Source: an uncultured Lachnospiraceae bacterium (GTDB lineage Bacteria > Bacillota > Clostridia > Lachnospirales > Lachnospiraceae). From it: DNA of 32,806 nt. The notes under the pieces are model-generated. The model was given only the letters and a program-made list of their open reading frames with translations. It was not told the DNA's origin and searched no databases. Shown here in pieces: positions 16,986-24,398 of this stretch (positions are counted from its first letter, which is position 1; every line of letters begins with the position of its first letter). The DNA lies in contig CAMOGQ010000028.1 of assembly GCA_946614165.1 (NCBI GenBank), positions 1 through 32,806 on the forward strand. Direction: 5' to 3'. A program made the position numbers and the translations under genes.

Positions 16986-17037
16986 ATCAGGCTCCTTTCC
17001 GGACCTGCCAGGTCCCTGCTTTTCCGTTTCCGTCTTT

Positions 17038-17046
17038 ATTATATCA
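17038..17046 (-). promoter_or_regulatory. Extended -10 promoter for the 144-aa gene
   Basis: The minus strand reads TGATATAAT, an extended -10 (TG-N-TATAAT), about 52 bp upstream of the ATG at 16985. There is no good -35, as is usual for this promoter type. A near-perfect palindrome at 17085-17101 lies about 40 bp further upstream. Confidence 0.5.
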
Positions 17047-17084
17047 TGCGTGCCCTTTTTCCTCTTTTTCTTTCTTTCTCCTTT

Positions 17085-17101
17085 CTCCTGACAGTCAGGA
17101 G
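17085..17101. promoter_or_regulatory. Palindrome CTCCTGAC-A-GTCAGGAG, possible operator
   Basis: This is a perfect 8+8 inverted repeat around a single base. It sits in the 270-bp gap between the winged-helix gene and the 144-aa gene, next to a long pyrimidine tract (17051-17090). One base of spacing is too short for an RNA hairpin loop, so a dimeric protein site is more likely than a terminator. The neighbouring winged-helix protein is an obvious candidate binder, by position only. Confidence 0.4.
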
Positions 17102-17255
17102 GAAGGAGGAAGGCAAGGCAGACAGCAGCAAATGACCCATGCCCGTATACGGAGCCGGAAAGCAGAGAGCCACAGGAAAAGGGCCCTGGTGCAAAAGCAG
17201 GATAAGAGTTAAGGCTCTGCATCCCCCCCTTCGTCCGGATGGTCATCCGGGCCTT

Positions 17256-18284
17256 CTATGCGCTGGTCTTCAGGTCCCCGTCCTCCTGCAGGGCGGGGAG
17301 GCAGTACCAGGTGCGCTCCCCCTTTTCATCCAGCTCATACAGATTCTGGAGGGTCCCCTGCACATAAAAGAGATCTTCCGTATATAAAAGGCTGTCCTCC
17401 TCCCGGATCAGGCCTCTTTCGCGAAGGTGCCTGTCGATCATCAGACAGTGTTCACTGCTCTCGCCGCAGATCACAAGCTGGGGCAGCGCCCTGTATCCGT
17501 AGTAGTTGCTCTCCAGGTAGCGGCTGTCATTTACCAGGGTGTAATAACGCTTCAGCTTGTCCTCCAGGGCGGAAAGGGCCCCCGGCACATTTCTGACCAC
17601 CTCGTAGAGAAGAAGCGATTCATCATCCAGCAGCATGTTGGCGGCCGTTCTGATGATGCAGCCGTCTGTGATCTCCAGGGTCTGTGAGGGACGCATGGTC
17701 TCCATGATGCCGAATCGTTTGCAGGATGCGCCGTTCATCAGGTTGCCCAGAACGATCATGTTTCCGGCGAGAATGCGCTTGATGTCCTCCGGCGAATCCA
17801 TCATTCCCTGCTCTCTTAATCTGAGGCCTTTGATATAGGCGTTGCCCTTATGAAAGACCACCCCTCTGTCCTGGGCGATGCGGCAGCCCTTGAAGTCCAG
17901 ATCGTAGACTTTCAGAGATCCGCCCGTTTCCGGGGCGGTCAGGGCATATTCACGGATGACCCTGTATTTGAGCATCCTGTTCAGCCGCTGCCGGATCCCC
18001 TGCCGGCTGACACTGCATCCGCGAAGGCTTACGAACTGATAGATCTGCAGGGAGCTCAGGTATCTGCTGCGTCCGATCTCCTCCACGATGGCGAAATCGG
18101 TCTCATCATAGTCCCTTTCAAGCTTTTCGACGGGAATTCCATTGTATCTGAGGCCCGTCATGACCACTTCTTCCCCCTTAAGGACCGCAAAGGCAGGTCT
18201 TAAGGGGATCCGGTCCGGGGAAAATCCCAGATCAAAGTCCCTGTGCCGGTATCCTGCTGCACTGTTAAAACGGCTCTCTGACAT
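17256..18284 (-). CDS. Winged-helix DNA-binding protein, 342 aa
   Basis: Residues about 63-115 form a winged helix-turn-helix: ETDFAIVEEIGRSRYLSSLQIYQF, then SRQGIRQRLNRMLKYRVIREY. This resembles replication-relaxation or PadR/MarR-like folds that pair an HTH with a basic recognition helix. The rest is mixed alpha/beta and not recognised, with a second region at about 200-300 (RYYTLVNDSRYLESNYYGYRALPQLVICGESSEHC) that could be a ligand or nuclease-like domain. The start is ATG at 18284 rather than GTG at 18305, because GGAGGAGG lies 7 nt before the ATG. It follows the nuclease gene by 17 bp, so the two are cotranscribed. It is probably a regulator or DNA-targeting partner of the nuclease. Confidence 0.7.
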   Translation of the reverse strand: MSESRFNSAAGYRHRDFDLGFSPDRIPLRPAFAVLKGEEVVMTGLRYNGIPVEKLERDYDETDFAIVEEIGRSRYLSSLQIYQFVSLRGCSVSRQGIRQRLNRMLKYRVIREYALTAPETGGSLKVYDLDFKGCRIAQDRGVVFHKGNAYIKGLRLREQGMMDSPEDIKRILAGNMIVLGNLMNGASCKRFGIMETMRPSQTLEITDGCIIRTAANMLLDDESLLLYEVVRNVPGALSALEDKLKRYYTLVNDSRYLESNYYGYRALPQLVICGESSEHCLMIDRHLRERGLIREEDSLLYTEDLFYVQGTLQNLYELDEKGERTWYCLPALQEDGDLKTSA

Positions 18285-18301
18285 ATCTGTCCCTCCTCCT
18301 T

Positions 18302-19153
18302 TCACGCCGCCATATCATGGCCGATCATTTCCGTCACCTTTTCGCGGAGGGTATCCGCTGTCAAGCTGCATACATGGTATCCGCAGAAGTATTCGATGAT
18401 CTCCGCCCTGCTGCCGGAAATGCAGGGATCCACCAGAAGCATATGTGCGGGCATTACGTTATAGTTCGTTCCGAGACTGAGGAAACCGTCCCAGTCGGAA
18501 TAGTTCTTCCCGCTCTTGCACTCCACGATATACCAGACGCCGTTGAAGCGGATCACGACGTCAAACTCATTTTTGAGATTCCCGCCTTTCCTGTCCGCCA
18601 CCTTTACATTCCTGTAGATCTCAAAATCCGCCTTATACCTGTCCGCCAGTTCTGTAAGCACGTCCCTGATGGTCTTATAGACTGCCAGCTCCAGGTACTG
18701 GCCGGTCAGAAAGTTCTGGGCCCTGGGCAGAAGCGCAAGAGACCCGCTGAGCGTCGAGGAACCCGACGCATAGCGTATATTGCTGACCAGTCCGGCCATG
18801 TCCTGGAAGAGTGCAATGATCTGCCGTTTTTCGGTCTCGCTCCTGCCGGCCAGGGACAGATGGAATTCCTTCTGTCCCTGAATGTAATGCTGACGGAGTT
18901 CTGGGAGCAGACCGCTGATCAGGCCGCTGCTGTTCATCATTCTGACGGCCAGTCCTTCCACGGCTTCCGGGATCGTACTGTCACTCCCGTAGGATTCGAT
19001 GACCGCATGCCTCACATCCCTGACCAGGTCCTGGATCCCTCCCCCTCTCTCTTCTGCCTTCGCCGGAGCCGAAGCCGGCACTGCAGATATCAGGGGTCTG
19101 GCCTCCGGGGCCTTATTTCCGCTTACTACGTTAAGAGAGAGTGCTTTCACCAT
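18302..19153 (-). CDS. PD-(D/E)XK nuclease-like protein, 283 aa
   Basis: The C-terminal half carries the restriction-endonuclease core. A helix with E155 (LTGQYLELAVYKTI) comes first, then NEFDVVIRFNGVWYIVECKSG with D198, E211 and K213. That gives the E...D...E-x-K arrangement of metal-dependent nucleases, most like the endonuclease half of Card1/DUF1887-type or Mrr-like proteins. The N-terminal 150 residues are helical and not recognised, and I see no CARF domain. ATG at 19153 is chosen because AAGGAGG lies 6 nt upstream. The in-frame extension to 19282 has no ribosome site. It is the first gene of a minus-strand group that continues with the winged-helix gene. Defence or mobile-element function is inferred from the fold and surroundings. 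Confidence 0.75.
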   Translation of the reverse strand: MVKALSLNVVSGNKAPEARPLISAVPASAPAKAEERGGGIQDLVRDVRHAVIESYGSDSTIPEAVEGLAVRMMNSSGLISGLLPELRQHYIQGQKEFHLSLAGRSETEKRQIIALFQDMAGLVSNIRYASGSSTLSGSLALLPRAQNFLTGQYLELAVYKTIRDVLTELADRYKADFEIYRNVKVADRKGGNLKNEFDVVIRFNGVWYIVECKSGKNYSDWDGFLSLGTNYNVMPAHMLLVDPCISGSRAEIIEYFCGYHVCSLTADTLREKVTEMIGHDMAA

Positions 19154-19234
19154 AAGAGTCCTCCTTTTTGGTTGCTGCGCTTTGTGAAAATGAAATATCT
19201 TATGCTTACAGCATGACAGACAGGGGAAGGATGC

Positions 19235-19264
19235 ATAATAAGCCGCAGGTTGATATTTTGTAAA
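19235..19264 (-). promoter_or_regulatory. Probable promoter of the nuclease and winged-helix genes
   Basis: On the minus strand TTTACA (19264-19259) and TATTAT (19240-19235) are separated by 18 bp, about 80 bp upstream of the ATG at 19153. Confidence 0.4.
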
Positions 19265-19377
19265 AACCGGTAACCCGCGCATTACCTGCCCGGTCTCTGA
19301 CAGTCTTAAGGCTCAAAGGCAGGCCTTGCTGACGGTGTAAAGGGCCTCCCTCTTCACGCTCTTCTCCAGGGCAGCAT

Positions 19378-19421
19378 AAAACCGGCCTTCTGCCTGTAAA
19401 TGTACAGGCAAAAGACCGGTT
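19378..19421 (-). terminator. Intrinsic terminator of the glycosidase operon
   Basis: A long stem pairs 19380-19397 with 19404-19421: TGCCTGT/ACAGGCA at the tip and AACCGG/CCGGTT at the base, with internal mismatches and a 6-nt loop. On the minus strand it is followed by TTTTATG. It lies about 125 bp after the stop of the GH43 gene and separates the operon from the nuclease genes. Confidence 0.7.
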
Positions 19422-19545
19422 CTGTTTTAGCTGCCATATTCTGTTTTACGGGTACAGCTGTCTCTTCAGGATCCTGCTGTCCCATCAGGCTCCCCTGTCT
19501 TTTTCTCTGGTCCCGCTCCTTAAATATCCCGGAACCGGAAGCTCT

Positions 19546-20616
19546 TTATCCGATGTCCTCCGGCCTCCAGCTCTTTCTCCACCGGATCACGGGCTTGTCG
19601 CCCTGCCATTCCATGGGAAGCCATACGTAGCGGGAGATGGAGGTATTCTCCTTATGCCGCTGCTCAATCCCCGGGAGAGGAGCAGCCTTTCTGGGAGAGG
19701 TATCGGGCTTATAGTCTTTGAAGTGCCTTTCCATGCCGGAAATGATCTGCCCGGCCAGGGGCTTTACATACCACTGGGGCATCCAGCGGTCCGCGCAGGC
19801 TATATACCGGTCCGTCCCCGGGATCTTAATGACGCTTGTGATCTGGGAGGAAAAGCTGGTATGGCTCCTGTCTCCGATAAAGGGATCCCCCAGGTCTGTA
19901 TATTCCCCGTGGGGATCATCAAACATGCACACCCTGGACGGATTGGGGTAGTAGCCCGAGGTTCCGCTGGTAAACAGATATCTCTTCCCCTTCCTTTCAA
20001 AGTAGGTGGGCGCTTCTCTTGTCAGAGGCGGAAGAAGGCCGTCGTAATGGACGCTGTAATTTCCCGTCACATCCGTATAGTCTTCTGTCAGATCCGCGCA
20101 GATCAGCTGGAAATGGGGCCTCTCGAACCATATATAGGCCTTTCCGTCTTCGTCTGCGTGGAGGCAGAAGTCTCCCGTATCCATGTCCAGGGGCTTGCAG
20201 ATCCTGTGGACAAAGGTATAGGGGCCTTCGAAGTGGGGAGAGGTCATAACGCTCATGAACTGGCTGACTTCCCCCGCCATGATCTTGAGCCAGGCCACGT
20301 ACAGGCCGGTCTTTTCGCAGTAGAGGATATGGGGCCTGTCCATGCAGTAGGTGGGATGAAGAGGGCTGGTCAGGTCCTTTGGCTGAGGGGGAATGATAAG
20401 CCCCCTGTCGTCCCAGTTCATAAGGTCCCTGCCGGTATAGAGGCGGACGCCCCAGTGCCAGATATTCCCCTTACCGTCGGTCCTTTCCTTGTTCTCTCCG
20501 TACCAGTACCAGAGCTTTTCCTTCTCGTTCCAGAAGACGGAAAAGCCGTGAGCCTGGATGGGCTTTCCGGAAGTATCCAGCCATATCCTGCCGGGTCTTA
20601 TGCTGTCATATCTCAT
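19546..20616 (-). CDS. GH43 family glycosidase, resembling exo-beta-1,3-galactanase (subfamily 24-like)
   Basis: The N-terminus reads IWLDTSGKPIQAHGFSVFW, then LWYWYGENKE at about 35-44, the signature of the GH43 five-bladed propeller group that includes exo-beta-1,3-galactanases. REAPTYFERKGKRYLFTSG follows at about 200-218, and E201 matches the catalytic acid. SFSSQITSV follows, and Q258 sits where galactanases of this subfamily use glutamine in place of an aspartate base. There is no signal peptide and no carbohydrate-binding module, so it is a single-domain cytoplasmic enzyme of 356 residues. It probably trims galactose from imported oligosaccharides. It is the last gene of the operon, 60 bp after the Gfo/Idh/MocA gene. 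The ribosome site (GGGAG, about 12 nt from the ATG) is weak. Confidence 0.8.
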   Translation of the reverse strand: MRYDSIRPGRIWLDTSGKPIQAHGFSVFWNEKEKLWYWYGENKERTDGKGNIWHWGVRLYTGRDLMNWDDRGLIIPPQPKDLTSPLHPTYCMDRPHILYCEKTGLYVAWLKIMAGEVSQFMSVMTSPHFEGPYTFVHRICKPLDMDTGDFCLHADEDGKAYIWFERPHFQLICADLTEDYTDVTGNYSVHYDGLLPPLTREAPTYFERKGKRYLFTSGTSGYYPNPSRVCMFDDPHGEYTDLGDPFIGDRSHTSFSSQITSVIKIPGTDRYIACADRWMPQWYVKPLAGQIISGMERHFKDYKPDTSPRKAAPLPGIEQRHKENTSISRYVWLPMEWQGDKPVIRWRKSWRPEDIG

Positions 20617-20675
20617 GCTGCTTACGGTCTCCCTTCCCTTTCTTCTGCCTGGCCTTCATTTATTTCTTTCTTTTA

Positions 20676-21674
20676 TCACTTTTCCTGATCCTTTTCTTCT
20701 TCCTTCTCTTTCTCAAAAGGATAGACCAGATGCATCTGCCTTCGGCACTCGTCCATCATCTCCATTACGTCCAGCGTGGCCTGATGGGGGACGCAGCGGC
20801 TCTCTGTAAGCCCCTCCCGGATCTCGGAGGAGACGATATCGAATTCATTGAGGTATGAGCCGTCCCCCTTAAAGACCAGGCTCTTTGCCCCCTTCCTTTT
20901 CATCTTTACCCTGCGGGGACCGTGGAAGAACCAGAGGGAGGTGGATCCCTCCGTTCCCTGAAGGACCATCCTTTCCAGACCTTTTAAGTTTACGATGGAG
21001 CTGTCTACGGTAAAGACTCTGCCTCCGGGATAGTAAAGACTGATCCTCTCTCCCGTATCCACGCCTCCCTGCAGGTCTCCCCTGCAGCGGATCCTTTCGG
21101 GCTTTCCGAAAAGGCGGTAGGCATAGGTCAGGCCGTAGATGCCGATATCCAGAAGGGCTCCGCCCGCCAGATTGGGGTCGGCCACCCTGGGGGCATAGCC
21201 CATGCTCTTTAAGTGGTAGTTGAAGTAAGCGGATTCGATCTCTCCGTATTCTCCCGCATCCAGCCAGGCCTTCACCTGGTTTGCCACAGGAGAGAACCAG
21301 GTCCACATGGCCTCGGTAAAGTAGATCCCCTTCTCCCGGCTCTTCCTGATCATCTCCTCCGCCTTTGCCCGGTCTGTGGACACAGGCTTTTCGCAGAGGA
21401 CCGGCTTTCCCAGGTCCAGTGCCATGAGGGCGTAGTCTTTATGGCTGGTATGGGGCGTTACGATATAGACCCCGTCCACTTCGGGGAGAGACATGGCTTC
21501 TTCCGGCGTTTCTGCGGAAAGAGCCCCGTATTTCCTTGCAAACGCCCCTCTCTTTTCGGGGTTTCTGGAATAGACGCTGACGACTTTGTGCCTTCCGGAC
21601 CGGGTGATCTCCTTAGCCACAGTCTTTGCCAGTGTCCCGGTGCCGATAAAGGCCCAGTTAAAGGGTCTGCTCAT
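20676..21674 (-). CDS. Gfo/Idh/MocA-family NAD(P)-dependent oxidoreductase
   Basis: The N-terminal Rossmann fold carries GTGTLA at residues 11-16. The EKP motif (VLCEKPVST, E95-K96-P97) is the family's hallmark lysine site. GGALLDIGIYGL at 171-182 belongs to the C-terminal alpha/beta domain, with D176 near the expected catalytic position. At 332 residues it has the usual family length. Members oxidise or epimerise sugars or their derivatives such as galactose, inositol or dihydrodiols, and the exact substrate cannot be read from sequence. The ATG has GGGAGGT 6 nt upstream. The gene overlaps the end of the rhamnosidase gene by 17 bp, so it is translationally linked to it. It probably processes a released sugar. 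Confidence 0.88.
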   Translation of the reverse strand: MSRPFNWAFIGTGTLAKTVAKEITRSGRHKVVSVYSRNPEKRGAFARKYGALSAETPEEAMSLPEVDGVYIVTPHTSHKDYALMALDLGKPVLCEKPVSTDRAKAEEMIRKSREKGIYFTEAMWTWFSPVANQVKAWLDAGEYGEIESAYFNYHLKSMGYAPRVADPNLAGGALLDIGIYGLTYAYRLFGKPERIRCRGDLQGGVDTGERISLYYPGGRVFTVDSSIVNLKGLERMVLQGTEGSTSLWFFHGPRRVKMKRKGAKSLVFKGDGSYLNEFDIVSSEIREGLTESRCVPHQATLDVMEMMDECRRQMHLVYPFEKEKEEEKDQEK

Positions 21675-24243
21675 AGGAATACCTCCCTGCTGTCACATTT
21701 ATGCTTTCCATACCGGGCAGGCGTATCTCCGCCCTGCAGTTTTCCGGGATACGGATCTGATACAGGATCCTGCCCTCTTTCTTCTCCCACCGGCTTTCGA
21801 CTTGTCCGTAAGGACTCAGGTAGGATCCCTCCGCAAAGGTCAGGCTCCCTCCGGGCACGGGGCTTATGACAAAGTGTCTTTCCCCCTCCACCCGTATGCC
21901 CGCGCAGGTATCAAAGAGCCACTGGCAGACCGCTCCGGGGGAGTAATGGTTGCGGGAGAGATTCCCTTCCCAGTTCTCCCAGACGGTGGTGGCCCCCTCC
22001 AGTACTTCTGCCAGCCAGCCGGGCTTTTCGGTATTTTCCAGCATGCGGTAGGCCGTTTCGGTCTCTCCCGCCTCTGTCAGGACCGGCAGAAGAAAAGGGG
22101 TGGACAAAAAGCCCGTGCCGACCCTGTAGTTGTAGTTTTCCGCGGCCTTCTTCAGGCGCTTCTGGGCTCTCTTTTTTGTATTTCCTTCCAGAAGGCCCAG
22201 GGCCAGGGGTCTGACCAGCTTTGCCTGGCGGTCCGTATCCAGGTCCGCAAAGCGCAGGTAGGCCATTTTTGCCCCCTCTGCGGCCCTGTCATAAGCTTCA
22301 TGGGGTTCTTCCAGAAGGTCTGCGATCTTTCCGATGGTGGTCATGCTGTAATACAGGTAGGCGGTGCATTCCTCGGGGTGCTTTGCCTTTGTTCCGTAAA
22401 CTGTATCACGGAACTCTTCCGGCTCCAGCCACTCGCCCAGATGGACACCCTTTTCATAGGTGAATTCGTTAAGGGGATTGTTCTTTGCTTCCTTTTTGTC
22501 CCCCTGTCCCAGGTTCTTTAAGAGATAGTCTCCGTAGCCTCTGATCATGGGCCAGGAGGTCTCCAGGATCCTTTTATCCCCGTAGCGCAGGTAGTAACGC
22601 CAGGGGATCAGATAGACGGCGTCCGCCCAGCCCACGGAGGATCCCGTGGCCTTATACATCATCTCCACCCCGCTGTAGGGAATGACGGCCGAGATCAGGC
22701 CGTTTGGATAGACGTTATCCTCCATATCCCGCAGCCACTTGCGGAAGAAGGGGGCGGTGTTCATGAAATAGGCCCCGGTATCGAAAAAGATCTGGGCGTC
22801 TCCCGTCCAGCCAAGGCGCTCTCTGGTGGGGCAGTCGGTGGGCAGGTCCAGGAAGTTCCCTTTCATGCTCCACCTGGTATTGCTGACAAGCCGGCTTACC
22901 AGGTCATTGGAGCAGGCAAAGGTCCCGGTCTCTTCCATGTCGGAATAGACGGCGATGGCGGTAAAGTCCTCCGGATCGATCTCTGCTCCCCCGAAGACCT
23001 GAGCATAGCGGAAGCCGAAGACGGCGGCCGAGGTCTTGTAATGGTCCTGTCCGCCGGAGCAGGTAAAGAGGATCTCCTGGCGGGGAGTCGGCTCCGTCAC
23101 CCCGGGCGTCTTTCCTGTCATGAGCTTTCGGATCAGGCTGAGACCGTTCCAGCCCTTTACGGGCCTCTCTTCCTGGACGCCGGAAAGATCCACGTTCCCG
23201 TTCCGGTCCAGCACCTCTCCGCATACGATGCGGAGGGCCTCTCCCTTCCTGCCCTTTATGTCAAAGGACAGATAGCCCGCTATGTTCTGTCCGAAGTCCA
23301 GGACCCGGCCGGGCAGGAGTTTTGCCGGAAAACGCTCGTGCTCCCTGACGGGCACGTTGTCGGAAGCGGCGATCAGGACGCCTTCCGGACCCCTGACTTC
23401 TCTGGCCCTTCCACTGTAGGAGGGCTTCATGGAGGCGTCGTATACTTCCCCGTCCTTCAGGTCCGCAAAACGGACCGGGCCGTCATTGGACCAGGCCCAG
23501 GCAGAGTCCGTACAAAGGGTGCGGACGCTCCCGTCCCCCAGCGTGATCTCCAGCTGAGCCATGAGGCTGGTCTCGTTTCCGAACACGTTGGTGACCCCGT
23601 AGGCGGCTTCGCTCCCCCTGAACCACCCGTCGAAGAGCTCTGCTTCCAGGGTGTTCTTTTCCTTCAGAAGGTCTGTTACGTCATAGGTCTGATACTGGAT
23701 CCGCTTCCTGTAATCCGTCATGCCGGGGGCCAGGATAAAGTCCTCTATAGGCTTTCCGTTGATCTTAAAGCGGTAGATCCCTCTGGCCGCGGCATAGAGC
23801 CTGGCGGATACGATCTTTCCTTCTTCCTTAAAGCGTTTTCGGAAGCAGTCTGCAGGATACCTTTTATTCCTCCGGGGCTTATAGTCCCCGCTGATCCAGG
23901 CGGCCTCCCAGTCGGAAGGGAAAAGAAGGCCCGTTTCGAACCACGAAGAGGCTTCCTCCCCCTGCTCTCCCTTCTCGTCCCAGAGGGTCACTGTCCAGTT
24001 CACCCTCTCTCTGGAGCCCAGAAGCGCTCCCCCGTAGGGGATATGGGTCATAGAGGAAGATTCCACCTTTCCCGAATCCCACAGGATCTCTCCTTCCCGA
24101 CCGTCCGGACCTGCCTTCCTGGCCACTACCCGGTAGGCGCTCTGTAAGGTCCCGCCCCGGCAGTTCCACGAAAGCTCCGGCCTTCTGATGCCAAGTCCAA
24201 GGGGCTCTGTTAAATATTCTGTCTGCAGCCGAACCGGTCTCAT
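21658..24243 (-). CDS. GH78 alpha-L-rhamnosidase-like glycosidase
   Basis: The 861 residues show the usual bacterial rhamnosidase order. An N-terminal beta-sandwich comes first (TEPLGLGIRRPELSW at about 13-26). Rhamnosidase_N-type jelly-roll modules follow, to about residue 430. A catalytic (alpha/alpha)6 barrel comes next, containing DLPTDCPTRERLGWTGDAQIF at about 466-486. E475 and the following GWTGD match the general-acid region. A later TTVWENWEGN supplies the probable general base. A C-terminal beta domain ends the protein. There is no signal peptide, so hydrolysis of terminal rhamnose probably takes place inside the cell. The ATG has AGGAGGG 5 nt upstream. The family is clear, and the exact glycosidic linkage is not. 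Confidence 0.9.
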   Translation of the reverse strand: MRPVRLQTEYLTEPLGLGIRRPELSWNCRGGTLQSAYRVVARKAGPDGREGEILWDSGKVESSSMTHIPYGGALLGSRERVNWTVTLWDEKGEQGEEASSWFETGLLFPSDWEAAWISGDYKPRRNKRYPADCFRKRFKEEGKIVSARLYAAARGIYRFKINGKPIEDFILAPGMTDYRKRIQYQTYDVTDLLKEKNTLEAELFDGWFRGSEAAYGVTNVFGNETSLMAQLEITLGDGSVRTLCTDSAWAWSNDGPVRFADLKDGEVYDASMKPSYSGRAREVRGPEGVLIAASDNVPVREHERFPAKLLPGRVLDFGQNIAGYLSFDIKGRKGEALRIVCGEVLDRNGNVDLSGVQEERPVKGWNGLSLIRKLMTGKTPGVTEPTPRQEILFTCSGGQDHYKTSAAVFGFRYAQVFGGAEIDPEDFTAIAVYSDMEETGTFACSNDLVSRLVSNTRWSMKGNFLDLPTDCPTRERLGWTGDAQIFFDTGAYFMNTAPFFRKWLRDMEDNVYPNGLISAVIPYSGVEMMYKATGSSVGWADAVYLIPWRYYLRYGDKRILETSWPMIRGYGDYLLKNLGQGDKKEAKNNPLNEFTYEKGVHLGEWLEPEEFRDTVYGTKAKHPEECTAYLYYSMTTIGKIADLLEEPHEAYDRAAEGAKMAYLRFADLDTDRQAKLVRPLALGLLEGNTKKRAQKRLKKAAENYNYRVGTGFLSTPFLLPVLTEAGETETAYRMLENTEKPGWLAEVLEGATTVWENWEGNLSRNHYSPGAVCQWLFDTCAGIRVEGERHFVISPVPGGSLTFAEGSYLSPYGQVESRWEKKEGRILYQIRIPENCRAEIRLPGMESINVTAGRYSYEQTL

Positions 24244-24324
24244 AGGCTCCCTCCTGCGGTTTAAATCTGATTTTTCTGTTTCTCTGTTTCCGTTTATCTG
24301 TTTTTTGCTTCACTGTTCCTGAAA

Positions 24325-24355
24325 GGCGGAAGGATACTTTCCTGCTCCTTCCGCC
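24325..24355 (-). other. Intercistronic hairpin between GH2 and GH78 genes
   Basis: A perfect 10-bp stem GGCGGAAGGA/TCCTTCCGCC (24325-24334 and 24346-24355) has an 11-nt loop. On the minus strand it is followed by TTTCAGG, which is not a strong T-run. It is better read as a partial terminator or an mRNA processing and stability element than as a full stop. Confidence 0.5.
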
Positions 24356-24398
24356 TCCCCTGATATTTCTTTGCTTTCTCCGCCTGTCTGAACTCTGC

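Noticed and set aside
18302-19153. Card1-type CRISPR ancillary nuclease
   Set aside because: Only the nuclease half resembles that group. I see no CARF domain, CRISPR array or cas gene in the window.
18317-19216. 299-residue plus-strand frame opposite the nuclease gene
   Set aside because: It is antisense to a gene with nuclease motifs and a strong ribosome site. No motif is visible in the frame itself.
18302-19282. Longer version of the nuclease gene starting at 19282
   Set aside because: The extra 43 residues have no ribosome site and cross the probable promoter. AAGGAGG sits 6 nt before the ATG at 19153.
19654-20688. Long plus-strand frame (344 residues) opposite the GH43 gene
   Set aside because: It is antisense to a well-supported enzyme and has low-complexity Gly/Val/Pro composition typical of shadow frames.
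23041-24147. Long plus-strand frame (368 residues) opposite the GH78 gene
   Set aside because: It is antisense to a supported rhamnosidase-like gene and has no signals of its own.
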